Origin: Boswellia sacra
Taxonomy: Eukaryota; Streptophyta; Magnoliopsida; Sapindales; Burseraceae
Direction of reading: 5' to 3'
Assembly: GCA_013180625.2 (NCBI GenBank)
Contig: SNVD02009911.1
Span: forward strand, 310,001 to 374,000
DNA: 64,000 nt
In this document: positions 24,014 to 37,270 of the stretch, piece by piece
Layout of the letters: each line of letters opens with the position of its first letter
Position numbering within the stretch: the stretch's first letter is position 1
Notes under the pieces: model-generated
The model's input: only the letters and a program-made list of their open reading frames with translations
Told to the model about the DNA's origin: nothing
Databases searched by the model: none
Translations under genes and position numbers: made by a program

Positions 24014-27000
24014 CCTATAATCCCGATAGGCATCCACAAGTGCGTGCAGCTTGCAGGAGACTTCATCAGAGTATAAACATAAGCCTTATATGGACAGCTC
24101 TTTGGTTCAACTCCCATTGTGTCTTTAACAAGCTTCACGGACTGAGTCAAATTGATGCCTAGCCCAAGCTTTTCTGGTGTTAGGAGATTTGGTTCACGAA
24201 TATTAAAATGATATTATTTTATTTACACCTGACATTAACTAATAGTGCTCAACTTTAAATATTTCTTTTTTGAATCACTTGCAAGGCTTTAAATTTTTTT
24301 TTAAAAAACTGTAGTTTATACAATATATACATACGGTTCTTGGCTTTTTGGTGTGCATTTAAAAAATAAAAAAAACTATACCATCTTAATCTCAAATAGA
24401 AAACGGATTTGACGAATGCCTATAATCCTGATAGGCATCCACAAGTGCGTGCAGCTTGCAGGAGACTTCATCAGAGTATAAACATAAGCCTTATATGGAC
24501 AGCTCTTTGGTTCAACTCCCATTGTGTCTTTAACAAGCTTCACGGACTGAGTCAAATTGATGCCTAGTCCAAGCTTTTCTGGTGTTAGGAGATTTGGTTC
24601 ACGAATATTAAAATGATATTATTTTATTTACACCTGACATTAACTAATAACAGTGCTCAACTTTAAATATTTCTTTTTTGAATCACTTGCAAGGCTTTAA
24701 ATTTTTTTTTAAACTGTAGTTTATACAATATATACATACGGTTCTTGGCTTTTTGGTGTACATTTAAAAAAAAAAAAAAACTATACCATCTTAATCTCGA
24801 ACAGAAAACGGATTTGACGAATGCCTATAATCCCGATAGGCATCCACAAGTGCGTGCAGCTTGCAGGAGACTTCATCAGAGTATAAACATAAGCCTTATA
24901 TGGACAGCTCTTTGGTTCAACTCCCATTGTGTCTTTAACAAGCTTCACGGACTGAGTCAAATTGATGCCTAGCCCAAGCTTTTCTGGTGTTAGGAGATTT
25001 GGTTCACGAATATTAAAATGATATTATTTTATTTACACCTGACATTAACTAATAACAGTGCTCAACTTTAAATATTTCTTTTTTGAATCACTTGCAAGGC
25101 TTTAAATTTTTTTTTAAACTGTAGTTTATACAATATATACATACGGTTCTTGGCTTTTTGGTGTACATTTAAAAAAAAAAAAACTATACCATCTTAATCT
25201 CGAACAGAAAACGGATTTGACGAATGCCTATAATCCCGATAGGCATCCACAAGTGCGTGCAGCTTGCAGGAGACTTCATCAGAGTATAAACATAAGCCTT
25301 ATATGGACAGCTCTTTGGTTCAACTCCCATTGTGTCTTTAACAAGCTTCACGGACTGAGTCAAATGATGCCTAGCCCAAGCTTTTCTGGTGTTAGGAGAT
25401 TTGGTTCACGAATATTAAAATGATATTATTTTATTTACACCTGACATTAACTAATAACAGTGCTCAACTTTAAATATTTCTTTTTTGAATCACTTGCAAG
25501 GCTTTAAATTTTTTTTTAAACTGTAGTTTATACAATATATACATACGGTTCTTGGCTTTTTGGTGTACATTTAAAAAAAAAAAACTATACCATCTTAATC
25601 TCGAACAGAAAACGGATTTGACGAATGCCTATAATCCCGATAGGCATCCACAAGTGCGTGCAGCTTGCAGGAGACTTCATCAGAGTATAAACATAAGCCT
25701 TATATGGACAGCTCTTTGGTTCAACTCCCATTGTGTCTTTAACAAGCTTCACGGACTGAGTCAAATTGATGCCTAGCCCAAGCTTTTCTGGTGTTAGGAG
25801 ATTTGGTTCACGAATATTAAAATGATATTATTTTATTTACACCTGACATTAACTAATAACAGTGCTCAACTTTAAATATTTCTTTTTTGAATCACTTGCA
25901 AGGCTTTAAATTTTTTTTTAAACTGTAGTTTATACAATATATACATACGGTTCTTGGCTTTTTGGTGTACATTTAAAAAAAAAAAAAAACTATACCATCT
26001 TAATCTCGAACAGAAAACGGATTTGACGAATGCCTATAATCCCGATAGGCATCCACAAGGCGTGCAGCTTGCAGGAGACTTCATCAGAGTATAAACATAA
26101 GCCTTATATGGACAGCTCTTTGGTTCAACTCCCATTTTGTCTTTAACAAGCTTCACGGACTGAGTCAAATTGATGCCTAGCCCAAGCTTTTCTGGTGTTA
26201 GGAGATTTGGTTCACGAATATTAAAATGATATTATTTTATTTACACCTGACATTAACTAATAACAGTGCTCAACTTTAAATATTTCTTTTTTGAATCACT
26301 TGCAAGGCTTTAAATTTTTTTTTTTAAACTGTAGTTTATACAATATATACATACGGTTCTTGGCTTTTTGGTGTACATTTAAAAAAAAAAAAAAACTATA
26401 CCATCTTAATCTCGAACAGAAAACGGATTTGACGAATGCCTATAATCCCGATAGGCATCCACAAGTGCGTGCAGCTTGCAGGAGACTTCATCAGAGTATA
26501 AACATAAGCCTTATATGGACAGCTCTTTGGTTCAACTCCCATTGTGTCTTTAACAAGCTTCACGGACTGAGTCAAATTGATGCCTAGCCCAAGCTTTTCT
26601 GGTGTTAGGAGATTTGGTTCACGAATATTAAAATGATATTATTTTATTTACACCTGACATTAACTAATAACAGTGCTCAACTTTAAATATTTCTTTTTTG
26701 AATCACTTGCAAGGCTTTAAATTTTTTTTTAAACTGTAGTTTATACAATATATACATACGGTTCTTGGCTTTTTGGTGTACATTTAAAAAAAAAAAACTA
26801 TACCATCTTAATCTCGAACAGAAAACGGATTTGACGAATGCCTATAATCCCGATAGGCATCCACAAGTGCGTGCAGCTTGCAGGAGACTTCATCAGAGTA
26901 TAAACATAAGCCTTATATGGACAGCTCTTTGGTTCAACTCCCATTGTGTCTTTAACAAGCTTCACGGACTGAGTCAAATTGATGCCTAGCCCAAGCTTTT

Positions 27001-28052
27001 CTGGTGTTAGGAGATTTGGTTCACGAATATTAAAATGATATTATTTTATTTACACCTGACATTAACTAATAACAGTGCTCAACTTTAAATATTTCTTTTT
27101 TGAATCACTTGCAAGGCTTTAAATTTTTTTTTTAAACTGTAGTTTATACAATATATACATACGGTTCTTGGCTTTTTGGTGTACATTTAAAAAAAAAAAA
27201 AAACTATACCATCTTAATCTCGAACAGAAAACGGATTTGACGAATGCCTATAATCCCGATAGGCATCCACAAGTGCGTGCAGCTTGCAGGAGACTTCATC
27301 AGAGTATAAACATAAGCCTTATATGGACAGCTCTTTGGTTCAACTCCCATTGTGTCTTTAACAAGCTTCACGGACTGAGTCAAATTGATGCCTAGCCCAA
27401 GCTTTTCTGGTGTTAGGAGATTTGGTTCACGAATATTAAAATGATATTATTTTATTTACACCTGACATTAACTAATAACAGTGCTCAACTTTAAATATTT
27501 CTTTTTTGAATCACTTGCAAGGCTTTAAATTTTTTTTTTAAACTGTAGTTTATACAATATATACATACGGTTCTTGGCTTTTTGGTGTACATTTAAAAAA
27601 AAAAAAACTATACCATCTTAATCTCGAACAGAAAACGGATTTGACGAATGCCTATAATCCCGATAGGCATCCACAAGTGCGTGCAGCTTGCAGGAGACTT
27701 CATCAGAGTATAAACATAAGCCTTATATGGACAGCTCTTTGGTTCAACTCCCATTGTGTCTTTAACAAGCTTCACGGACTGAGTCAAATTGATGCCTAGC
27801 CCAAGCTTTTCTGGTGTTAGGAGATTTGGTTCACGAATATTAAAATGATATTATTTTATTTACACCTGACATTAACTAATAACAGTGCTCAACTTTAAAT
27901 ATTTCTTTTTTGAATCACTTGCAAGGCTTTAAATTTTTTTTTAAACTGTAGTTTATACAATATATACATACGGTTCTTGGCTTTTTGGTGTACATTTAAA
28001 AAAAAAAAACTATACCATCTTAATCTCGAACAGAAAACGGATTTGACGAATG
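24014..28052. repeat. Ten-copy tandem array of a ~404-bp unit
   Basis: Units begin at 24014, 24419, 24824, 25227, 25628, 26033, 26439, 26841, 27247 and 27651. Each starts CCTATAATCC and ends GACGAATG, with lengths of 401-406 bp. Length differences come mainly from a T tract and an A tract in each unit, plus single-base deletions (near 25366 and 26060). The first copy is the most divergent (AATAGTG for AATAACAGTG, an interrupted A tract, CTCAAATAG for CTCGAACAG); copies 3-10 are nearly identical. Every unit starts with a small inverted repeat, CCTAT-AATCCCG-ATAGG. The array starts 79 bp after the paladin stop, so copy 1 probably lies in or next to its 3' UTR. A ~75-codon frame recurs in most copies, but nothing indicates that it is translated. 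Confidence 0.97.
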
Positions 28053-30712
28053 GCGATTACGGTTGAGTTTTTCAAAATGAAATTAATTGATTCAAGTGCG
28101 AAGATCTATAATGCGAAAAACGGCGTGGTTTTGATTAGCGTGGTTTAACAGTACGATAGAATGAGGACTATTTGCCAAGGGGATTAGAGAGCTAATTTAC
28201 GTGTAAAACTAAATGACAAAAAATATAAAGTTAGGGTGTGGTTATATCTTGGTTTAAAGTCTAAATTTAATTTACTCTTAGACTTTTAAATTTTTTTTTA
28301 TGATAATTGTTTTTTTGATTTAAAACTTCGTCTAAAACATTTTCATCTGAATAGAAAAAATTAAAATTGTAGTTTTTATCTGAATGTAAATATCTGAATA
28401 ATTTATTACTCTTCTAGTTCTCCTAAATATCCTTATAAAATTCATTTATGACTAATTTGTATATAACCTAATATTTTAATTCTTAAACATTATTAATTAT
28501 TTCTAATCTTATACTATGATTCTCTATATATTTTTTTTGTAATTATTTTATAGTTATTTAGCTTATTTATATATCAATCCTTTCAAAAAAAATTCTTTAC
28601 CCAATTATAAATGTTTAAAAAAAATAAATTTATAATATATTTTTCTATGCAAGTATTTTTATTATATGAAATAAAATTACAAGTGAAAATAATATATATA
28701 AATAGAGATATATAAGTAAAAACATAAGTTTTCAGACATTTCAATTCATATATTAAAATAAAAAAACAAACTTATCATTTATATTTTTGTATTAGACCTA
28801 TTCAGATTTTAATTTAATTCAAATATATTCAGATTTGAGACAAAAAAAATCGCCCTATTTAAATTTTTAACTTAATTTTTTATTAATCAATTATTATCTT
28901 ATTTTTTACTTATTAATCAATGATTATTGATTCGTTGCAACTCAAAGAATATGAGTTGATGAGTTTGTATGATCAAGTAAAAAAAATTAAGTTTAATGTT
29001 TAGACCCCAAAAATATATATTTTCTAAACTTTTAGTCCAAGATGAGAAGTCTATACTATGTCGATTATTTAATGGTAAAATGAGAATTCTATATACTATG
29101 CCCATTATTTAACTTTTAAAAAAAAAATAGTTGCAAGAAGATAGATATTCTTGTAGTATAGTGATTTTTTTTGATAGGGGTGTTTTTTTTTAATTTTATA
29201 ACATTATTTTCATATTCATTAAGCGAAAAGGTAATTTTATAAGTATTTTGTATACTAATGGTATATTGAATGTTAATGCGGGATAGAAACACTGTAATTA
29301 TAATTAGAGATGTAAAATGGGTTAAAATAATTTTAATTATAATGTAGGTCGTTTTAAACATAATTCATACTCTAATTTCTTTTGCTCCCCAAACCAATTT
29401 TTCTAGGTCTACCCAATGGATGTAATGGTATTGATGTAAAATAGTATTTTAAAAAAGATTTATTTATTTATTTATGTAGTTATGGTTATTTTTTTTAACT
29501 TATTATTATTGTTTAACGTTTAGAAATTAAAGTTCAAAATGCAGGGGTAGTTAGTCAGAGCGCGGTGATACTGGGCGGTTAGGTAGGAGTAGGAGGAGAA
29601 AGATAAATTCAAAGTGACCCCCTATTTTCGAGATTCACCCTCCTGAATCTACTCTCCTCACGAAAAACCAACTTTAAGTGTAGGACTCTCCTCTCCTCTC
29701 CTCTCCACTCTAATCATTTTAACTTTACAACACTGCCTCTCACAGCACTCTCATGGTATTGCCATATTTTTTAACATTTTCTTCCCTTTCCTTGTTCATA
29801 TTAATCAATGCAAATTAATGTACTTCCCATCGTCGGTGTTTCCACTCATTCTTTCAAGACGAAGTCAGAGGCAGAGCGTGAGTCATTTTTCCTCTTCCAT
29901 TTTCTTTTATTTTTATTTTTTAATTTTGAATGGACATGCATGCACATGTTCGTGTTTAGTCGTTGAAAACAGAAGCCCCAAGGCCAAGGAGATGGAAACG
30001 CCGTGCGACCTCAAACGTTAACATGCTTGTATTATATATGGAGGCTTTTATCCTAAGCCGTTCGAGAATCTCCATACCTTCACCAATGACGGTTTTCTTT
30101 AAAAATTCAAAAAAAAAAAACCATTAATTCTTTCCTCCAGTCTTAGGCAACTTGGAACTTTATTAATTCATTACATTTTGCAACATCATACTCCAATGTT
30201 CTGTTGATCGCTATTAAAGCAACCGTGAAGTGAAGGTATTTTATTCGCTTGTATTGTAGACATTATTTTATAAATATTTTCATTACCTGTCAGCTTTTCT
30301 TTTTCTTCATTTAACTTCATTAATTATAGCATTTAATTTCTATATCTGGGATTCTATTTCTTTTATTGGCATTTGCTTATTAGTTAAATTGAGTAAGCAA
30401 TTTCAATTCTATTCCTTGATTTTGCTTTCGTTATACATATTTTTGATTATGCTCCTTTGTGGTTGCTTTTTTTTTATTATATATTCTATTCATGGAACCT
30501 GTGACTTGCAAATCCCAATGTGTGGAATTGGTTAGAAATCTTCAGATTTCAAATGCTTCCTTCCATTCACATTTTTTATTCTTTTTTTTGGTTTTGTATT
30601 CCATACAAATAGGACAAGAGAGCAACTAGACAACAGAAGCTAAGAGGGGCTTGTTCTTCAATTCGTTTAAAGGTTTGAATAAGAATTGGAATATAATTAC
30701 GTGTAGAGAACA
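28053..30712. other. AT-rich intergenic region and AGPase upstream/leader region
   Basis: 28053-28250 is mixed unique sequence and 28260-29500 is extremely AT-rich with no gene. From about 29560 composition changes to a probable promoter/leader with a CTCTC repeat near 29690-29707. The 5' leader seems to be interrupted by introns: a donor-like GCG|TGAGTC region near 29877 and GAAG|GTATTT near 30236, and an acceptor-like AATAG just before 30612. These leader introns are inferred only. Confidence 0.4.
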
Positions 30713-33700
30713 ATGGCAATGGAGTTACATGGATTCAGCTCACTGTCTTCTAAGATGCCTTCATCACCTCAGCATGAAAGGTTCTTGTTATCTTCCTCAT
30801 TCTTGGGCGGCAGGGTGGCTACAGGGCCGCCCAACAACATACTTTCAGGTGTTCAGTCAGGGAAGCTTAACACCCCTAGAAAAAGATGCGCCACAACCAA
30901 ACGATTTTTGGTTCATTCCATTCTTGCAGATGTTGCTAAAGATTTTATGGTAACTTTACTTTCCCTCTGCAATTTTTTTCTGGATAGATATCTTATTCGA
31001 TTGGAATTTAGTTATGATTATTATTATTATCTTTGTAACTATTGAGCTTGCAATGCAGAGTTTCCAGGCGCCAATGTTTGCAAAACCAGAAGCAGACCCC
31101 AAGACTATTGCTTCCATTATACTAGGTGGTGGTGCTGGGACACGACTTTTTCCACTAACTGGAAGAAGGGCAAAGCCAGCTGTGAGCTAACTTCAACTAA
31201 TATATCCGTCTTTTTTTCGTGCAATTAGAATCTATCTGAATGCGAGTTTAAAGATTTCATTCCTTTTTTTATTAATGCTCTACATGATGTTTTAGGTACC
31301 CATTGGGGGAGGTTATAGACTGATAGATGTCCCAATGAGTAATTGCATCAACAGTGGAATTAACAAGATATATATTCTCACCCAGTTCAATTCTCAGTCT
31401 CTTAATCGCCATATTGCTCGAACCTATAATTTGGGAAATGGTGTAAACTTTGGAGATGGGTTTGTAGAGGTATGTCGAATCGAAACATAATTGAGATGGT
31501 ATATCAGACACTGCACTGAAAATTTTCTTTTTCATTGGGTTAGATACTGTCACCTGCTGCCTATGCTTCTGATTCTACTTCACTGACCGTGATAGGTATT
31601 AGCAGCCACTCAAACGCCAGGTGAATCAGGGAAGAAGTGGTTTCAGGGTACAGCAGATGCTGTAAGACAGTTCATCTGGTTGTTTGAGGTATATAAACTC
31701 TCTCTCACATGCATGTCCCTTCTCCGAATGCTTTGCTGCAGTAGAACCAATCTTTAACTGCTGATTCGCAGCATAGCAACGCGCAAGTCTATATCTGACA
31801 ACATTTTTGTGGTTTTGCATGTAGGATGCTAAGCATAGACACCTTGAGAACATTCTCATATTATCTGGTGATCATCTATATCGAATGGATTATATGGACT
31901 TTGTGCAGGTTGAACTGTAGCTACCAACTTGGAGTTTTTTACTCTGCTCCATTCTTTCCTACTTTTATGTCAATTTTTGTTTTTCTAAAAGAATCATCTC
32001 TGTCTGCAGCACCATATTGATTCAGGTGCTGATATATCAGTTTCTTGTCTCCCCGTGGATGACAGGTAATTATTTATATATCAAAAGAGACCCAGATGTC
32101 TCATTTTGCTCCTCTTGATAACTTGCAAAAGATTGAAATCTGACCGAGAATAATATATTGCTTCCACATTGCTTGGTTGAAAACCATTTTTATCGTCTTC
32201 CTACTGCAGCCGTGCCTCAGATTTTGGGTTGGTTAAGATTGATGAAACAGGAAGGATCAGACAATTTCTTGAGAAACCCAAGGGTGAAAGTTTGAGATCT
32301 ATGGTTGTTACACTTTCTAATTTCCCTTCATTAATTTATATCCGTTACTGAATGAGTATCCACGGAAAGCACCTTGTCTCTGATTAAGATTGTTTTGCTG
32401 TGACAGCAAGTAGACACAACCCTTCTTGGACTTTCAGCTCAAGAAGCAAGGAATTTCCCATACATTGCATCAATGGGGATTTATTTGTTCAAGACAGAAG
32501 TTCTATTAAAGCTTCTCAGGTTACTTACATTTCCGTGTAAATTTTAGTGACATGAAAAAGTAGTATCAAGACCTTCTTGTCTTCTCCTTGTATCTTTCCC
32601 CTGCTTTAAAAGTTAGCAGAAATACAAACATAGTTTTTATCAAGGTCAAATGATTTATTCCAACTTTAACATAAGTAGTTATCACTATGGGCTACGTGGA
32701 GTTGGGCAAAATTTTTTGCGCTTGGTAATGCTTTGCTAATTGACTGCTGACCACAGTAATGTTTTATTCCTCTTCAACATTTTCCTTCTGTCCAGATGGC
32801 ATTATCCGGAGGCCAACGATTTTGGATCGGAAGTTATTCCATTGGCTGCAAAAGAGTTTAATGTTCAGGTAGAATCTCGAAGATAAATATAATCGAGGAT
32901 TAATTATTACTTGGAGCTGAAATCTGAATCCTGCCGAATTTCTAATGATACCTTTCTGTCCTGGAGACTGGATGCCGTGATTACATCTAACTCTGTTTGA
33001 TATTGATGAGGGAAATAGGATAATTTCATCTTCTATGAATTTAGTAATTTGCATTGAACTCTCACTTCTAATATTACTACAGAATGCTCTAAGGACTTAG
33101 CTGTTTTTCCTTCCATGCCAGGCATATTTATTCAATGGCTACTGGGAAGACATTGGGACTATCAAATCATTCTTTGATGCGAATTTATCCTTGACGGATC
33201 AGGTAATTTTCGTTTCGATGCCTACCAGTAGTCTTTCGTTGTTTGAATGAGTTTTTAAATTGCATATATTATCTTTTTGAAGCCTCCCAAGTTTCACTTC
33301 TATGATCCGCTGAAGCCAATTTTCACGTCTCCCCGATTTCTACCACCAACAAAAATAGAGAAATGCCGGGTATAGTTTCAAACTCGGTGCCATGCCAGTA
33401 AGATATCGTGACTATTAGCTGTATTTTGAGACCACATTGCAACTGTTTCTTGTTGTAGGTTAAAGACTCTATAATTTCGCATGGATGCTTTTTGAGGGAG
33501 TGCAGTGTCGAGCATTCCATTGTGGGGATACGCTCAAGACTGGAGTATGGTGTAGAGCTGAAGGTAACCTTTCATCCTTGTTCTTTCATGTAACCTATAA
33601 TTCAATGGATAAGCAGTATCCATCTTCAAATCATTCAATTTAGATTTTCAATCAGGAGACTTTAGAAAACTTTTACAAGTGATCACTTAAGAGAAAAGTG

Positions 33701-34358
33701 GTCTGCTTCGTCCATCAAGACAAAGAAGTAAGGATTTTACTGCTGCTTTACCTGATGTCATATTTTAAAATTGTATTGCATAGGATACCATGATGATGGG
33801 CGCTGACTATTACCAAACTGAGGCGGAGATAGCTACCATTTTGACGATGGGCAAGGTTCCAATAGGCATTGGAAGAGATACCAAAATCATGTAAGTTCTG
33901 TCCACCTATGCAGTTAAATACATTGTCAAATTTTGTAAAGCAACTTTTTCTTTTTGAAAGTCGCTTTGAGTTTGATTTTTTTTTTTTTTTTTTTTGTCAT
34001 CTACTAAAACATTTTGAGCCTGATATTGTCGAGAAACTAAGTTTTGTTTAAGAGATTTGTAGGGGGAAGAAGTGATATGATATGTATAATTTGACACCTG
34101 CAGGAACTGCATAATTGACAAGAATGCAAGAATTGGAAAGAACGTGATCATTGCAAACAAGGATGTAAGTTATGATTCTATAGTCGTGAATAAGCTTCTT
34201 TGTCATTGGTTATCATTTGGAAAAAAAGATATGATCTTCAATGTGGTTAATTACAGAAAGTGGAAGAAGCAGAGAGACCATCTGAAGGGTTCTACATACG
34301 ATCAGGAATAACTGTGGTGCTGAAAAATTCTGTAATAAAAGATGGGACAGTCATTTAG
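30713..34358 (+). CDS. ADP-glucose pyrophosphorylase large subunit (APL2-like)
   Basis: Fifteen exons (30713-30949, 31059-31181, 31296-31469, 31596-31688, 31825-31908, 32010-32065, 32210-32303, 32407-32519, 32796-32868, 33122-33202, 33283-33369, 33459-33563, 33784-33890, 34104-34164, 34257-34358) give 529 residues. It makes ADP-glucose and PPi from glucose-1-phosphate and ATP, the committed step of starch synthesis, in an alpha2beta2 enzyme with the small subunit. The first ~75 residues, rich in Ser and basic residues, look like a plastid transit peptide. The nucleotidyltransferase domain starts at [11 protein letters not shown] (102-112); the C-terminal part is the left-handed beta-helix ending in [16 protein letters not shown] and the family's GTVI terminus. 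Arg108 and Lys118 (AKPA) are both present, unlike large subunits considered purely regulatory. The motifs resemble Arabidopsis APL2 most. Confidence 0.93.
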
Positions 34359-34661
34359 GATATTTCAACAAGATATGACTAAGTGGAAGGTAGAGCTGCA
34401 TAAATGCTTGTAAATATCAACAGTTCCTGCTGCGGTGCACTGCTGAATCAGTTACATGTCTATGGAATCTAATGAAATTTCTAGTAATTTTTTTTCTCCG
34501 GATTTTTCTAGATGCACTTAAAAGGGACACCTCATCTGAGACGAGTATGGAATAATTTCTTGTCACACCTCTCTGTGTATGTTAGGTAGAATTTAATTCA
34601 TTTCCCTATTTTATGACCATATTTTATTTTATTTTAGAAAAATGGTTGTTATATTGCTCCA
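34359..34661. other. Convergent 3' spacer between AGPase and mannanase genes
   Basis: These 303 bp separate two converging stop codons and must hold both 3' untranslated regions, so the transcripts may overlap. No other feature is seen. Confidence 0.6.
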
Positions 34662-37270
34662 TCAAGTCTTCTGGATTGATAATAACCTGCGAGACTGATA
34701 AGCAATGATACTCGCAGTTGTTGGGCATTCCTCCAATACAATTTCATAGCCATCACCGAAGTTACCCATTCCTTGGGTCATGAGTTGCCAAAAAAGCCCT
34801 CCTGCACATGAGCCCCCAACTTTTGCACTGTTGTAGATGGCATTATACACATGTGCATAATATTTGTTCCTTCCTTCCAGTGTATAGCCAGGAGATTTAT
34901 CAGATTTCCCAAACTCCCCAATAATGAGTGGCCTTTTAAGAAGTGAGTTGGAGTCTTGGATATGAGCTTGGATCCATCTATCCACAAAACTCTGTCGGGC
35001 CTCCTCGCTTGAGTTTGGTGGTAGCCTGCCATATATAGGTGCATGCGTCAATGAATGAATTCACTTGAATTAAGTACCAATAAGTTGTAAATTAATGAGA
35101 TGATTTAGAAACTACCATTGCTCGGGGTAAATATGAATGGTTGCAAAATCCACTTCTGGGATCTGATTATTGGCAATGAAATCAGTCCCTGTGGGAAAGT
35201 TGTTAGGATTGTATTCTTTTCTTTCTTTCAGCGATTCTCCATAGAAACCTTCAAGCCCTATTTCCAGTAGATGATTGTTGTCGATGGACTTAACATGCGC
35301 TGCCATTTCTCTGATCCATTCCTGTAAAATTAGTAAGTTAAAGCAATACCGAATGACGAGAGTAATTAAATGAATCCCATTACACATACAACTCAATCAT
35401 CTTGTATATCTATGTAGGATGTCTGAATTGAACTTAAATTAAATAGAATAATTTGAAAGAGATAACAAACGATTGAAAAGGTAATAGTATAACAATTCAA
35501 TTACCCCATGAATATATAGTATTTAAAGGTGGTCCTGCACTGGCAATTAGTATATTTCATCAAAAGTTTACTCATATAGTTTTGTTTGCACCTCACACGA
35601 TCTTATTATAATTCGAGTCCTTTAAAAACTTTTGCAATTACAAATATTCTGATTTGTTTGTACTGTTTGTCGCTGAAGATCATTATCACATTATATGATC
35701 ATTATAAGGAAATAAATTAATTAAGGAGTAGGTGGCCTCACACATGCCAAACGAACTTTTAATAGTATCTTTTCTTAAGACTACTATTTCTAGAAGAATA
35801 TTGATGTAAAAGGGTTTCAACAACTTGATTATAAAATTCTCCTACTAGCTTCTTTTAGTCTTTCGGCAATCAACGCGAAGAAAAATATGCTTAGGAGTTT
35901 TCCCATTTTTGTTGCTTCAGTTGAGTTGACATTAACCCTTTCTCGACCAAAGGCGAAGCCTATCCTACCAACTTCACTGATGGCTCTAAATTGAGGCAAT
36001 TACTTTTTGACTTTAGAATCGGTTGACCACATTTAATCTTTATGTATTTTGAAATTAATTAGTTAATTTACGTATGCATTTATTAGCTGCTAATAATAGA
36101 GGCTTTATTTATTTATCTTATTAGTAATTGTTATATTTATTGGTCCGTCTCCAGATGGCACCCTACGTAATATTAAAAATCATTTTCTTTCTATACTCAT
36201 AATTATTGTGCTAATAATGAGAGAAATCAATGAATCGAACCTGAAGTTGTCTTCCGGAAGGGTCGGTTGTGCAGCGAGGTTCATTCATGAGTTCCCATGC
36301 AAAAATAGTCGAATCATCTTTGTACGCCACCCCGGTTATCGAGTTGATTCTCGTCAGCACAGCCTGCACGATTGTGCCGTAATTTTCTTTGTTCAAAACT
36401 GTAACACTAATTGCAAACTTTATATATTTGCTTAATCAGTAATATGAAAACCAACCAGTGGAAGCATTTTGATTACTCTTAAATATGTGATAATCACATC
36501 TGTAGTTGTGGTCGATTACAAGACTATACAAGTGCAATATTAATACAAAAAGAAGGCTAGATCAAATGGATTAAGATATTAAAGAAATCAAGGGGAATGA
36601 ACAATTTATGTGATGATAAATTAAATAAAATGCACGCACCTTGACATGGTTCTTGTAGTAACCTTTGACAACAGGATGTGTATAGAACTCATCATCACTG
36701 TTGAGAGATAGCCCACGCTCCCTTGCCCACTGCACATAGCGCGGTCTTCCACCATAATCCCCAAAATTATTCACAAAGCTTAATATCACGTACACGCCAT
36801 GTCTCTTAGCTTCTGATACCACGAAGTCTAGTCCCTGCAAATATCCATATATTGGAAAATGCATTTATTCAATAGAGCAAGTCAATCGTTATAACAAAAT
36901 TTAATTTCCTGAGAGAAATAAGAACAACCTTGAACACCTCCTCGTTGTATGAACCAGGAGAATTTTGAAGGGCTCTGTAACCACCATCGCTGAAAGCCCA
37001 AGTTCTTACAACATTCATGCCACACTTAGAGGCTTGTTGGAATGTTGCAGTAACCTTGGTCCTTGTAGATGGGTCAGCTGCAAAGTACAACATCCAATAA
37101 GCATTGAAACCATTCAAGTATAGATGTTTCCCGTTCATGACAAAATGGTTTCCATTAGTTTGCGCAAAATTAAGGTCAGGGTTTCCTCTAACCGGGCAGT
37201 TTCCACGTTGGAAGATTACCAGTAGGGTCGAGTAAACGGAACAGATAATTAACTGTCTAGTTCCTAACAT
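34662..37270 (-). CDS. Mannan endo-1,4-beta-mannosidase (GH5 endo-beta-mannanase)
   Basis: Five exons read on the minus strand (37270-36929, 36834-36640, 36363-36241, 35321-35116, 35025-34662) give 409 residues. It hydrolyses beta-1,4 bonds in mannan backbones of the wall. An N-terminal hydrophobic stretch (about 7-20) is a likely signal peptide or anchor for secretion. The GH5 fold is shown by [19 protein letters not shown], the acid/base Glu207 in WELMNEPRC and the nucleophile Glu326 in [10 protein letters not shown]. The length is usual for plant MAN proteins. Intron 3 (about 0.9 kb) is the largest. The gene converges on the AGPase gene; a TATA-like motif lies at 37427-37433. Confidence 0.93.

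Noticed and set aside
24014..28052. CRISPR-like or viral origin of the tandem array
   Set aside because: The units are contiguous ~404-bp repeats without spacers, in plant nuclear DNA, with no viral gene signature.
28050..28856. GGCGATT at 28052 and AATCGCC near 28850 as terminal repeats of a transposon
   Set aside because: Only about seven bases match, similarity does not continue inward and no target duplication is seen.
30651..30953. 100-codon frame starting upstream of the AGPase ATG
   Set aside because: It overlaps the transit-peptide exon in another frame; the 30713 frame joins to the conserved enzyme.
34778..35044. 88-codon minus-strand frame overlapping the last mannanase exon
   Set aside because: It is an alternative frame of the exon encoding the catalytic [10 protein letters not shown] region.
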